64,000 bases of DNA from Montanilutibacter psychrotolerans (GCF_003719825.1 NZ_RIBS01000003.1:434001-498000); one strand, 5' to 3'. Positions 37,738 to 45,729 are shown, numbered from the stretch's first letter. Translations and numbers: made by a program. The notes: a model not told the origin generated them from the letters alone.

Positions 37738-38358
37738 ATGCAAAGCACTTCTTCCAGCACCGGGCCGATACCCAAGCGGCAACGGACGCGCGACCGCCTG
37801 GCGCAGGTGGCCTTCGAGTTGTTCGAGACGCACGGCTACGACGCCGTCACGATGGACCAGATCGCCACGGCGGCCGAAGTCGCCCGAGGCACGCTCTACA
37901 ACCACTTTGCGGTGAAGGAAGCGGTGCTCGCGTACTGGATGCATGCGCAGCTCGCACGCGATCTCACGCCTCTCATGGAGGCGGCAATGCGCCAGGCCAG
38001 CTTCAACGGCCGGGTGGGCACGGTGCTGATGGCTTCAGCAGGCTGGTGGGAAGCACATCGGCGGTATCTCGCGCCTTACGTCCGTTACCGCTTCCAACGC
38101 GTCGGGCGAGAACCACCCGCTGACCGCGGGCGCCCTACGTCCGACATGGTGACGGTCTACGCGTCACTCATCGAACAGGGCCAGAAGAGCGGCGAGCTTC
38201 GCCAGGACGCATCCGTCGCGCAGCTCGCCTTGTACCTCCACTACCTCACTCTTTGCGCACTGATGCGCTGGCTTGCCGATCCGGACCTGTCGTTGGCGGA
38301 GGAATTCGCCGACGTCGTGGCGTTCTTCCACCAAGGCGCAATGGCGCGGGTGCCGTGA
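37738..38358 (+). CDS. TetR/AcrR-family transcriptional regulator
   Basis: 206 residues. The HTH region is textbook: RDRLAQVAFELFETHGYDAVTMDQIATAAEVARGTLYNHFAVKEAVL. The C-terminal ligand-binding part is helical and not assignable. It is divergent from the CrtI-like oxidoreductase and presumably represses both through the palindromes in the 90-bp gap. The leader is extremely short, so its mRNA may be nearly leaderless. Confidence 0.93.
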   Translation: MQSTSSSTGPIPKRQRTRDRLAQVAFELFETHGYDAVTMDQIATAAEVARGTLYNHFAVKEAVLAYWMHAQLARDLTPLMEAAMRQASFNGRVGTVLMASAGWWEAHRRYLAPYVRYRFQRVGREPPADRGRPTSDMVTVYASLIEQGQKSGELRQDASVAQLALYLHYLTLCALMRWLADPDLSLAEEFADVVAFFHQGAMARVP

Positions 38359-38412
38359 CCCCGCCGTTGAGCACGCGACGCGAGCAGGTCACGTCAGCTG
38401 CGCCCGCAATTG

Positions 38413-39210
38413 TCAGGTGAACAACTTGAGCTTGTCGCGATAGCTGCGCGACAGCTTCAGCTCATGTCCCGAATCGAGCACGAGAAAGTACTCACCATTG
38501 ACGTGTGGCCGCATCTGATCGACGCGCTCCAGGTTGACGATGGTGGAGCGGTGGATGCGCGCAAATTTCCGCGGATCCAGGCGCCGCTCGAGTTGCTGCA
38601 TCGTGCCGCGCAAGACGTGGGTTTCATCGCCCGCGTGGATGCACATGTAGTCGCCTGCCGCATCAATCCAGCGGATCGAGGCGACATCGATGCGCACCAT
38701 GCGGTTGCCGTCCTTGATCGTCAACCTGCCGCCAGCACCTGGGTCCTCATCGCCGAGGAACCCATCGATCCTTGATCGATGCGCTGCAGGCAGGGTGCCG
38801 ATGATCTTGAGAAGACGTTCGTAGTGATCCTCGGTCTTGCGAGCAGCCAGACGCGCGCGCGCGCGCTCGACCGACTCGTCCAGGCGCACGTCGTCAACCG
38901 GTTTGAGAAGATAGTCGAGCGCGCTTGCGGCAAACGCCGCCAACGCATAGTGATCGTAGGCCGTGACGAACACCGTCAGCGGGATCTGCGTCGCCGGCAG
39001 CATGCGCAACAATCCAAAGCCGTCGATTCCCGGCATCTGTACGTCGAGGAACATCAGCTGCGGACGCAAGCTGGAAATGGCCTGCAAGGCGTGGCGGCCG
39101 TTGCCCGCCTCCCCGACGATCTCGATATCGGCGTGCCGAGCCAGCCGCAGCTCCAGCCCCCTGCGCGCCAAGGGCTCGTCGTCCACGATCAGCGTACGAA
39201 TCGCCTTCAT
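38413..39210 (-). CDS. LytTR response regulator
   Basis: 265 residues. ATG 39210 lies one base after the stop of the kinase gene, so the pair is co-translated. Receiver domain: DDE pocket, Asp56 in FLDVQMPG, Lys in YLLKPV. A linker of ~35 residues leads to a LytTR domain (~165-265) with IRWIDAAGDYMCIHA and FARIHRSTIVNLERV. It regulates unknown targets, as a partner of the LytS-like kinase upstream. Confidence 0.93.
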   Translation of the reverse strand: MKAIRTLIVDDEPLARRGLELRLARHADIEIVGEAGNGRHALQAISSLRPQLMFLDVQMPGIDGFGLLRMLPATQIPLTVFVTAYDHYALAAFAASALDYLLKPVDDVRLDESVERARARLAARKTEDHYERLLKIIGTLPAAHRSRIDGFLGDEDPGAGGRLTIKDGNRMVRIDVASIRWIDAAGDYMCIHAGDETHVLRGTMQQLERRLDPRKFARIHRSTIVNLERVDQMRPHVNGEYFLVLDSGHELKLSRSYRDKLKLFT

Positions 39211-39211
39211 C

Positions 39212-40309
39212 TCACGCATCCTGCGCGACGCGGAACGGCAGTCGGATATGCACGTCCAGCCCCCCAGTTTCGCGGTTGCGGATGGCCAGGCGCTGGCGCT
39301 CACCAAACAGCACCCGCAGTCGCTCGCGTGTGTTGGCCAGACCGACGCGTGCATGGCCGTTTGACGTCACATCGGCGTCAACCAGCCCGGGCCCGTCATC
39401 TCGAAGATGCACGTCGAGCATGTCGTCGTCGAGGCGGGCGATGAGCTCGATGCGCCCGCCCTCCTCTCGTTTGGACACCGCGTGCTTTATCGCGTTCTCG
39501 ACCAGCGGCTGCAGGATCAGACCCGGCACCAGCGCATCGCGAACGGCCGGCTCGATGTCCACAGCCATCTGGAGGCGCTCGCCAAAACGTACCTGCTCGA
39601 TGCCAAGGTAAAGGTTGAGCGCATCGACCTCGTGCGTGAGCGCGACGTGTTGCTCCGGATCGGAGTCGAGGGAATGGCGCAGGAATGCCGAAAGGCTTGC
39701 GACCATGCGGTACGCCGTATCCCGCTTGTCATCCAGAACAAGCGTGGAGATTGCGTTGAGCGTATTGAACAGGAAGTGCGGATTGAGCTGGTACCGGAGC
39801 ATCCTGATTTGCGCCGCGTGCGCCGCGTTCTGCGCGCGCAACGCGGCTTCCTTCTGCTGCTGCAGTTGCAGCGCGAACTTGATTCCAAAATAGAGCCCGC
39901 TCCACGACAGAATGATGTAGAGCGTCGAGGTGAAGTACCACAGGTAGCCGAAGATGCTGCGGATTTCGCAGTCATCGCAATAGCTGAAGGCGATCGTGAC
40001 GTAGAGCTTCATCTGCAGGGCCGTGGCAAGCACCAGCAGCCCGATCGCAGCCGCCGCCATCAGTGGCACGGGCAATCCCCACAGGCGCCGATAACCCAGG
40101 CGCAACAGGCTGGTGATGACGAAACCGCAGACGGCCACGGACAACGACGCGGACACGTAGGACAACGGCTTCCCGTCGCCCATCGCCGTAGTGAAGTGGA
40201 GGATGAAGTAGCCGAGCCAGCCAACGATCTGCAAGGGCCAGAACAATCGCTTCGAGGTTGCCGTGATCGAATCGGGCAGAACGATGGAACTCATGGGGAG
40301 ATTCTTCAT
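39212..40309 (-). CDS. LytS/YehU-type sensor histidine kinase
   Basis: 365 residues. Four membrane segments occupy ~22-145 (for example IVGWLGYFILHF, AAAIGLLVLATALQM, TLYIILSWSGLYFGI). A short coiled segment leads to the His_kinase domain: His178 in LNPHFLFNTLNAIS, then PLVENAIKHAVSK (N box) and DDGPGL (G box). This is the type of kinase that pairs with LytTR regulators. A CxxC pair (CDDCE, ~111) faces the periplasm between helices and might be a redox or metal sensor site; that is speculation. Confidence 0.92.
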   Translation of the reverse strand: MKNLPMSSIVLPDSITATSKRLFWPLQIVGWLGYFILHFTTAMGDGKPLSYVSASLSVAVCGFVITSLLRLGYRRLWGLPVPLMAAAAIGLLVLATALQMKLYVTIAFSYCDDCEIRSIFGYLWYFTSTLYIILSWSGLYFGIKFALQLQQQKEAALRAQNAAHAAQIRMLRYQLNPHFLFNTLNAISTLVLDDKRDTAYRMVASLSAFLRHSLDSDPEQHVALTHEVDALNLYLGIEQVRFGERLQMAVDIEPAVRDALVPGLILQPLVENAIKHAVSKREEGGRIELIARLDDDMLDVHLRDDGPGLVDADVTSNGHARVGLANTRERLRVLFGERQRLAIRNRETGGLDVHIRLPFRVAQDA

Positions 40310-40475
40310 GGCAGGCAGCCACTATGAGTTACGCCATGCCCAGTGTGAAGGCTGACGGAGCAGACGGCCCAACGCCTCGTCGCGCGTCAGCAACGCTCCA
40401 TCGCAAGCGATGAAGACTTCCGCCCCCGATCCTGCCTAATAGCTGGATCGGTACCACTCAGCGACAGGGCGAATC

Positions 40476-40910
40476 ATGTTTGCACTCTCTTTGGTTCTTG
40501 CAGCAGCAGGCGCGGCCGCGCCTGGGCCGACAAATGTCGACCCGGCGACTATCGCCGCGATCGAAGCCACCTGCTTTGATTACGTGGACGGTCAGCTCGA
40601 GGCCAATCCGGATCGCGTTGCGCGGGCATTGCATCCCGACCTCGCCAAGCGCGCGGTGATCGGGGACACGCCTTACGAACGGCTCGGCTTGCGGCGCATG
40701 TCGAAGGAAGAGCTGGTGGGCCTCACCAGGGAAGGCGCGCTGAAGACACCGAAGGAGCAATGGGAGCGCAGCTGCCGCGTGCTCGATGTGATTGGAAACA
40801 CGGCGTCGGTCCGGCTGGAAACCAAATGGTTTGTCGACTATTTCCACATGGGTCGATTTGACGGCAAATGGATCATCGTCAACGCCCTGTGGCACAGCAA
40901 ACCACGGTAA
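40476..40910 (+). CDS. Exported NTF2-like (lumazine-binding-type) protein, copy 2
   Basis: 144 residues from ATG 40476, AGGG 6 nt upstream. A short hydrophobic signal (FALSLVLAAAGAAA) precedes the same domain as at 34096: ATCFDYVDGQLEANPDRVARALH, RMSKEELVGLTREGALKTP and VDYFHMGRFDGKWIIVNALWHSKP. The two proteins are strikingly similar along their full length, so they come from a duplication, possibly by an inverted event that enclosed the 6 kb between. Function unknown. Confidence 0.85.
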   Translation: MFALSLVLAAAGAAAPGPTNVDPATIAAIEATCFDYVDGQLEANPDRVARALHPDLAKRAVIGDTPYERLGLRRMSKEELVGLTREGALKTPKEQWERSCRVLDVIGNTASVRLETKWFVDYFHMGRFDGKWIIVNALWHSKPR

Positions 40911-40963
40911 TTCGAGCCATCGTTCGATAGGTCGCCGGTCGCCAATTCCACGTGGGGTACGTG

Positions 40964-42010
40964 ATGAGAAGTGTGAAACTGATGGGGCTACTCTTGCTGG
41001 CGTCGGCCTGCTCGCCGATGGAAGCCGAACCTTCCGGTGCTTCGGCCAATCCGTCGGCGCTGGCGAATATGCCGGCCCCCCTGGGCGTAGCCGAGCGGCA
41101 GTTGCCGTTGCCACAGGCCAATGCGGCGCGTCTGGCGGGTGCGGGCTGGTTGTCGGGTACGCGTAACGACTACAACCTGAGCACGGATTCCGCGCAGGAC
41201 CTCATGGTGTTTGCGCGTTCGGAAGCGAATTTCAAGCAGAGCCGGATCTGGTTTGCACAGAGGCAAGGAATTGGGTGGGGCGAGGTGGCCGAAGCGCCCT
41301 TCTCCGATCCGCGCTATCGCGATTCCGATCCCTGGTTGACGCCCGATGGCCAGACGCTCTACTTCGTTTCCAACCGCCCGGCCAGCGGTGAGTTGCCCAA
41401 TGCCAACCTGGACATCTGGCGCGCTGCGTTGGAGGGCGGGAGTTTCGGAGTACCCGAGCGCCTCGACGCGGTTGCCAGCGATGGCGAGGAACTCGGCCCC
41501 GAATTGCACGATGGCTGGCTGTACTTCAACAGCTCACGCAAGGGTGGGCCTGCGAAGCTGGCGATCTATCGGGCGCGAATGAATGGCAGCGGCTTCGATG
41601 CGCCGCAGCCACTGGGAGCTCCGTTCAACGACGGCGCGATCCAAGGCGACTTCACCCTCTCGTCGGATGGTCGCCTGGCCGTGTTCTGGAGTCAGCGCGA
41701 CGGCTCTTCGGACGCGGACCTGTTCGCAACGTGTCGTACGAAGGACGCCTGGTCTGCAGCGGTGCGCCTGCCGTCGCCGATCAATGCACCGGGCATGGAT
41801 TTCACCCCGTCGTTGTCTGTCGATGACACGGAACTGCGCTTTGCCAGCATGCGCACGTCCGCGGACGCGGACGTTGCCGCCGATGTGTTGAACGGACAAG
41901 CCAACATCTACGTGGTCCCGACCTCGATGGCGATCGAGGCCACTCGGCAAGGCCTCCGATCGACCACCGGAGAATCGGGCCCCGAAGGCTGCGATTGGCC
42001 CGGCGTGTGA
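40964..42010 (+). CDS. PD40/TolB-like beta-propeller lipoprotein
   Basis: 348 residues from ATG 40964. Signal peptide with lipobox LLLASAC, so it should be a lipoprotein. Repeated phrases DSDPWLTPDGQTLYFVSNRP, GPELHDGWLYFNSSRKGG and DFTPSLSVDDTELRFASMR are WD40-like PD40 repeats forming a TolB-type propeller. Homologues have unspecified roles, usually at the cell surface or in binding other proteins. It is the last ordinary gene before the integron cassettes. Confidence 0.85.
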   Translation: MRSVKLMGLLLLASACSPMEAEPSGASANPSALANMPAPLGVAERQLPLPQANAARLAGAGWLSGTRNDYNLSTDSAQDLMVFARSEANFKQSRIWFAQRQGIGWGEVAEAPFSDPRYRDSDPWLTPDGQTLYFVSNRPASGELPNANLDIWRAALEGGSFGVPERLDAVASDGEELGPELHDGWLYFNSSRKGGPAKLAIYRARMNGSGFDAPQPLGAPFNDGAIQGDFTLSSDGRLAVFWSQRDGSSDADLFATCRTKDAWSAAVRLPSPINAPGMDFTPSLSVDDTELRFASMRTSADADVAADVLNGQANIYVVPTSMAIEATRQGLRSTTGESGPEGCDWPGV

Positions 42011-42190
42011 CGCTTCCACGACGGCCCGACCCACCGGGCCACGAAACGACTCGCAAGTGACGCGCTACCGGCCGTTGCGGTGAGTGGTCACGGGTGAAGC
42101 CGTGAACCAGGCCGTCACGCCGTTGCGAATCGTCACTCGGCGGCAAGTGGGATCTGAACTAGGTCGTATTGGGTAGTGACTGCAGGCGCA

Positions 42191-42361
42191 TCACGGTCTA
42201 GACACGGAGGAGTCGCCGTCAAGGAAGCCGTTGATGAAATCCTCGATATTTGCGGCGGAACTAGCAACCGCCGCGAGAGCAAGGAGGAAGCAGAAGAACC
42301 TGACCGCGCCCTTGTGGCTCGCCACGTAGGCCATGGCGCGGTTGCGAATCGCTTGAAGCAT
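42191..42361 (-). CDS. Cassette gene: 56-aa membrane or exported peptide
   Basis: Start ATG 42361 has GGAG 7 nt upstream. The peptide has a basic N-terminus, a hydrophobic core (AVRFFCFLLALAAVASSAA) and an acidic tail (DFINGFLDGDSS). It follows an inverted attC site (42389-42443), so it is the last recognisable cassette gene of the leftward arm. No family recognised; it could be a small secreted or membrane peptide. Confidence 0.6.
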   Translation of the reverse strand: MLQAIRNRAMAYVASHKGAVRFFCFLLALAAVASSAANIEDFINGFLDGDSSVSRP

Positions 42362-42388
42362 CTTCTGTCTCCATCCTGTGGTGTGGTT

Positions 42389-42443
42389 GCCTGACGCCTC
42401 AAGCGGAGCCGCGAAGCGGCGATAGCCTGATCGAATTGCTAGA
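42389..42443 (-). repeat. Inverted attC site (left arm)
   Basis: On the reverse strand it contains GCCGCTTCGCGGC, the central palindrome of the attC sites in the right arm, and ends with GTCAGGC, a variant of the core GTTRRRY. It is diverged relative to the right-arm sites. Confidence 0.65.
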
Positions 42444-42906
42444 TGCCACCGCCGGGTAGCCGCTTGCGGACAAGATGGACTACCGCGTCACCGTAGCTGA
42501 CCGTGCCAACCTGGTGTGCGTCACCGGACAAGGCGGCCAAGATCCGGTCGGGAACCTGCACATCCCATTGAGCGCCGGCAAAGTCATTCGGGTAAGGCGT
42601 GCCGTTCGGATTGAGCGAATGTGCGTAAACCGCATTGTCCATCGTACCTTCGCAGATGGTCGCCCAGAGCTGGATTGGCTCTCGCCGGTTCTGGGCACGT
42701 TGCTCAAGGTAACGCAGCACCCGGACCGTCGTTGCCGCCGCATCCGCCTGATTTTCAGGCTTCGCGTCCCCTCGCCCCTGCCAGTCCACGTGAGTGTGCC
42801 AACAATCGAACCAGCTGGAGAGATCCAAGCCATCGATACTTCGGCAAGCTCGCGCCTCAGACCGAGCCCAATAGCTGGCCATCCTCTTCCGATACCGACG
42901 ATCCAT
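42439..42906 (-). CDS. Cassette gene: hypothetical protein
   Basis: 155 residues from ATG 42906. A longer reading to 42993 runs through the attC site and is rejected. The N-terminus is basic (MDRRYRKRMASYWARSE), with Trp-rich segments (LSSWFDCWHTHVDW). I recognise no family. The position between two inverted attC sites makes it a gene cassette in reverse orientation. Confidence 0.75.
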   Translation of the reverse strand: MDRRYRKRMASYWARSEARACRSIDGLDLSSWFDCWHTHVDWQGRGDAKPENQADAAATTVRVLRYLEQRAQNRREPIQLWATICEGTMDNAVYAHSLNPNGTPYPNDFAGAQWDVQVPDRILAALSGDAHQVGTVSYGDAVVHLVRKRLPGGGI

Positions 42907-42912
42907 CCGCGA

Positions 42913-42970
42913 TCCCCGCGCCTGAGTTAAGCCGAACCGCGAGGCGGCTTGGACGTGAATGAGTTTCCAG
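42913..42970 (-). repeat. Inverted attC site (left arm)
   Basis: Reverse-strand sequence includes CAAGCCGCCTCGCGGTTCGG and CTTAACTCAGG, matching the right-arm attC consensus; the outer core is degraded, with CGGGG in place of GTTAG. Confidence 0.75.
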
Positions 42971-42973
42971 GCG

Positions 42974-43219
42974 TCACTTGGGAGACCTTCCAAGTTTTAC
43001 CGACAGCAACGAAACAAGAAGGCATACGGCAAAGCCAACGGCGGCGACGGCAAATGGCGCCAGCCAGTCGCCGGTCGGCTGCATGCGGAGATAGCAAACA
43101 AAATTCGCGGGACAAGCGATGCGGACGTGATACCACGCCAGAGCAGCCACAGCCGCGGTGGAGACGCCGGCAACCGTCAGGAACAGAACCGCGGCGCGTT
43201 TGAGAACATTAAGCAGCAT
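42974..43219 (-). CDS. Cassette gene: small membrane protein
   Basis: 81 residues from ATG 43219; readings further upstream cross an attC site. Two membrane segments (AAVLFLTVAGVSTAAVAALAW and WLAPFAVAAVGFAVCLLVSL) are joined by a short loop with two cysteines (CPANFVCYL). Unknown function. Small two-helix proteins are frequent in chromosomal integrons. Confidence 0.75.
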   Translation of the reverse strand: MLLNVLKRAAVLFLTVAGVSTAAVAALAWYHVRIACPANFVCYLRMQPTGDWLAPFAVAAVGFAVCLLVSLLSVKLGRSPK

Positions 43220-43227
43220 GAGTGAAG

Positions 43228-43287
43228 GTCTGACGCATGAATTACGCCGAGCCACGAAGCAGCTTCGACTTGAATGAATTCTTAGAC
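43228..43287 (-). repeat. Inverted attC site (left arm)
   Basis: 60 bp. Both boundary motifs are present: GTCTGAC at 43228-43234 (reverse complement of core GTCAGAC) and CTTAGAC at 43281-43287. The inner arms (CAAGTCGAAGCTGC / GTGGCTCGGCGTAATTC on the reverse strand) form the usual imperfect hairpin. Confidence 0.8.
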
Positions 43288-43593
43288 ATCGATCCCAGGA
43301 TCTTGTGATGCATTGTCGGCCGCTCTGATGAGCAATGAGCATAGCCAGGCGAAGCCGGTGACGATGAATAGCACGACAAACAGCGCAACCAAGAACAGTT
43401 CAACCAGCCCATCCGCGGATGTGGTGTGGTCTGTATGAGACGCGGCCAGAAGCGACAACAGCAGGATGGCAACGCCGAAGTTGATCCAAAAAGCCTTCCA
43501 TGAGCGGTGAGCCGTGAACACAGCCACGCCAAAGTAGATCAGGAAGCCCGACAGGATGCCAATGGCTATACCCATTGGCGCCTCCCAGCGCAT
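43282..43593 (-). CDS. Cassette gene: small three-helix membrane protein
   Basis: 103 residues from ATG 43593. Upstream codons read FNPKPLRGSA, which is the attC site translated, so a start beyond 43593 is rejected. Three membrane segments are apparent (GIAIGILSGFLIYFGVAVF, AFWINFGVAILLLSLLAA, LVELFLVALFVVLFIVTGFAW). The stop overlaps the next attC by a few bases. Function unknown. Confidence 0.75.
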   Translation of the reverse strand: MRWEAPMGIAIGILSGFLIYFGVAVFTAHRSWKAFWINFGVAILLLSLLAASHTDHTTSADGLVELFLVALFVVLFIVTGFAWLCSLLIRAADNASQDPGIDV

Positions 43594-43630
43594 GGCCGAT
43601 CCGCGAAGCGGCTTTGGATTGAAAGCCACA
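43590..43630 (-). repeat. Degenerate inverted attC site (left arm)
   Basis: Reverse strand has AATCCAAAGCCGCTTCGCGG followed by ATCGGCC, a recognisable attC centre; neither outer core (GTTRRRY / RYYYAAC) is intact. Confidence 0.6.
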
Positions 43631-43638
43631 TCTGCGAG

Positions 43639-43995
43639 TCACTCGAAGGCCGAGAGGATCAAATCATGGAGTTCCTGACCCATTGACGGGAGCGCCAATG
43701 ACGCGGCGCCGCCCAAAACCGCAAAACCGATGATGGCTTGCGGCCAAACGCGGCTGGTGGGCCAAAAAGCGTTGATCACCACCCCTACGCCGCCAAAGAC
43801 CAGGAAACACAAGAGAAATCTGCCCAACGGAGCCACATTTTCCACAAACGCCGCATGCGCCATTCCCGTCGAACCGGAATATGCGATCCCAGACACGACA
43901 TAAAAGATGACTTTGGCAACGACCACGGCAAAGAGCAAAGCAAAGAAAAAGACTGTTGCCAGTGCGCCTCGAAGGAGAAGGTGCTTGAGTGTCAT
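43639..43995 (-). CDS. Cassette gene: three-helix membrane protein
   Basis: 118 residues from ATG 43995 (GTG 44004 possible, but it is inside the attC remnant). Membrane segments: ALATVFFFALLFAVVVAKVIFYVV, VAPLGRFLLCFLVFGGVGVVINAF and AIIGFAVLGGAASLAL. No family recognised. The layout resembles small inner-membrane proteins of unknown role. Confidence 0.75.
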   Translation of the reverse strand: MTLKHLLLRGALATVFFFALLFAVVVAKVIFYVVSGIAYSGSTGMAHAAFVENVAPLGRFLLCFLVFGGVGVVINAFWPTSRVWPQAIIGFAVLGGAASLALPSMGQELHDLILSAFE

Positions 43996-44002
43996 TTTGG
44001 CC

Positions 44003-44058
44003 ACGCGCTCGAAGTTGAGCCGAACCGCGAAGTGGCTCGGGTTGAACGAACTTTTGGA
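44003..44058 (-). repeat. Inverted attC site (left arm, degenerate core)
   Basis: Reverse strand: TTCGTTCAACCCGAGCCACT, then TCGCGGTTCGGCTCAACTTC, aligned with the right-arm attC consensus at most positions. GCGCGTGGCC stands where GGCGTTAGGCC is expected. Confidence 0.65.
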
Positions 44059-44154
44059 CGTACGTCAGCAGGAAAATCAACACACAGGCGAACCCACGGC
44101 GCAGAACTCGCGCCACCAGCGGTCAACAGCCGGTGAATGTGTCAGAAGGCTTGG

Positions 44155-44388
44155 TTACCCGATTGCGTCTTCGGTGATCCGCACGTGCGCATCGGTGACG
44201 TGGATGCCATGCACCTCGATGTCGTGCAAACAGTCGTCGACGTCCACGCCGGGAGTGGGCACGCCCGTCTGCAGCTCGACTGCCTTGAAGGCGTCCCAAG
44301 GCGCGTATTTGGTTGGAAGGTTGGCTCCCGATGCGTCGGTCGTGAAAGCGAATACGCGCCCCGGGCCCCTGAAAATGTGTACCTGCAT
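44155..44388 (-). CDS. Small protein at the head of the leftward arm
   Basis: 77 residues from ATG 44388 with a strong AAGGA 7 nt upstream. It reads MQVHIFRGPGRVFAFTTDASG, then PWDAFKAVELQTG and ends VRITEDAIG, suggesting a small compact beta-rich domain. I do not recognise the family. It is the first gene of the leftward arm; whether it is a true cassette or a chromosomal gene is unclear because no attC is seen upstream. Confidence 0.75.
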   Translation of the reverse strand: MQVHIFRGPGRVFAFTTDASGANLPTKYAPWDAFKAVELQTGVPTPGVDVDDCLHDIEVHGIHVTDAHVRITEDAIG

Positions 44389-44932
44389 GCTGCGATTCCT
44401 TTTGCGATAGATGGATGGACCTTGGTCCGGTTGTACGTCTGGCGCCACATCGCAGCCGTCGGGCCGGCTGGTGCTCTGATGACTTACGCGTCTCGCCACC
44501 AGCGTTCGCTGGCATGCGGCGCCTCCAGGCCGATGCGCTAGCACATCGTTGGAGCGGCCATCGGAATGTTGCGTGCGTCGCCCAACCCCGCAGTTTCGGT
44601 GGCATGCCAGAAGATGGGAATTGCGGGGACGGTGCTTGCTTGAGTGGTGGCCACCAGCAACCAAATAGCTGGCTCAATTCATTGATTTCAATACATTGCC
44701 ACCAGATGGAACAGCGCCGTTACTCGCAAAATTACTCACATTCTGCGGCTGTCGCTACCTGAGTCACACCTGGCGTCTCCCAAATGATGCCCGCTCAAAT
44801 GAGAAGCGCCAAGAGATTGAGCGCGCTCAACCAGCCCCACGGCTTCGTTGCTCGCGCCTGCCCCTCTGGATGCCGAGCGGAGCAAGGGTTGGCGCCTTCA
44901 TCGCGGACAGTAGCCGAGCTAAATGCCAGGCT

Positions 44933-44972
44933 GGAGGAGCGCGTACTTCGCACACCGCCATGATGTGAGGGG
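44933..44972 (+). repeat. 27-bp direct repeat, copy 1
   Basis: GGAGGAGCGCGTACTTCGCA continuing to CACCGCC at 44959, followed six bases later by TGAGGGG. GTTGGCGCC occurs 45 bp upstream (44888-44896). It differs from copy 2 at two of 27 positions. Nature unknown. Confidence 0.7.
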
Positions 44973-45234
44973 TGGGATCTATCAAATTTGGGCCGGAAAC
45001 GCCCTGTTTGCGCGGGCTTCCATTCCGCAAGATCGGAAGTTCCCCCAAAGTTGCCCCCACGTTGCACGTGCTGGACTCGCTCCGGCGCGGCCCGCGTTAC
45101 ACCCTTTCCCTGCAGCCTGTAATCCATACACCCTCCGTTGCGTGGCTGTAACGCGAGGGTGGTCGCCCGGGCAGCCGAAAGCTATCAGGCAAGTAGCTGA
45201 TTCCGCGTAGAAATTCTTCGTTGGCGCCCGCGTC

Positions 45235-45273
45235 GGAGGAGCGCATACTTCGCGCACCGCCTCAATTGAGGGG
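45235..45273 (+). repeat. 27-bp direct repeat, copy 2
   Basis: GGAGGAGCGCATACTTCGCG continuing to CACCGCC at 45261, followed by TGAGGGG; the join forms a perfect 12-bp palindrome CCTCAATTGAGG (45260-45271). GTTGGCGCC occurs just upstream (45220-45228). It directly precedes the first cassette of the right arm. Confidence 0.7.
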
Positions 45274-45293
45274 CAGAACTAAGCGTTAGGCCC

Positions 45294-45710
45294 GTGCAGA
45301 TAGATCTCTGGCACTTCGAAGACTTTAAGGGCAGCGATACGCTGGTCCTGTCGGGCCAGCCCGAAGCAATTGATGCCTTGGCCGGTGTACTGGAAGCACT
45401 TGCGGGTTCCGAGAAGCTTGGCATCGCACTGGAGAGCCACTTGCCTGTCGTTGGTTTTGGCCAACTGTTCGTTCTCAAAGAACCCGTACCGGTCACAGGT
45501 CAGTTCAGGTGGTTGGTCCCAGCGTCGGAACTCTTGGCCGTAGCTGCGCGGGTCCGAGCCGTTGCAGCCGGAGCGCCTGCCCACCAGTATTTCGAACTCC
45601 TCGAGCCGGAAACGACCCTTCTCGTCACGGCAGGGGAGTACCCGTCGGAGTGGTTCGGGCACGGGCCGAACAATTCATTCAAGCCGAAGCCGCTTCGCGG
45701 CTCGGCTTAA
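45294..45710 (+). CDS. Cassette 1 gene: hypothetical protein ending inside attC
   Basis: 138 residues from a GTG at 45294, directly after GTTAGGCCC. It begins MQIDLWHFEDFKGSDTLVLS. The last 13 residues (NNSFKPKPLRGSA) are encoded by the attC site, whose TAA terminates the gene. I recognise no family; the composition suggests a small soluble alpha/beta protein. The start is supported by position relative to the recombination point, not by a ribosome site. Confidence 0.7.
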   Translation: MQIDLWHFEDFKGSDTLVLSGQPEAIDALAGVLEALAGSEKLGIALESHLPVVGFGQLFVLKEPVPVTGQFRWLVPASELLAVAARVRAVAAGAPAHQYFELLEPETTLLVTAGEYPSEWFGHGPNNSFKPKPLRGSA

Positions 45711-45724
45711 TTCAGGCGTTAGAG
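45665..45724 (+). repeat. attC site 1 (right arm)
   Basis: 60 bp from GCCGAAC (45665-45671) to GTTAGAG (45718-45724), with arms CAAGCCGAAGCCGC and GCGGCTCGGCTTAATTCAGG. The left outer motif differs by one base from RYYYAAC. Confidence 0.9.
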
Positions 45725-45729
45725 CTCAC

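Larger units (their letters stand above)
44389..45293. other. Gene-free centre between two oppositely oriented cassette arms
   Basis: About 0.9 kb without a convincing gene, and no integrase-like coding sequence on either strand. It contains two copies of a 27-bp element (44933 and 45235) and ends in AACTAAGCGTTAGGCC (45277-45292), which resembles an attI simple site or half an attC. This is where an integrase/attI platform would be expected if one ever existed. Confidence 0.6.

Noticed and set aside
44795-45127. Possible integrase remnant or gene in the centre of the cassette region
   Set aside because: No tyrosine-recombinase motif in any frame; reading frames lack ribosome sites and conserved content.
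44933-45273. CRISPR-like array
   Set aside because: Only two copies of the repeat, 302 bp apart, without regular spacers; the attC sites flank genes rather than spacers.
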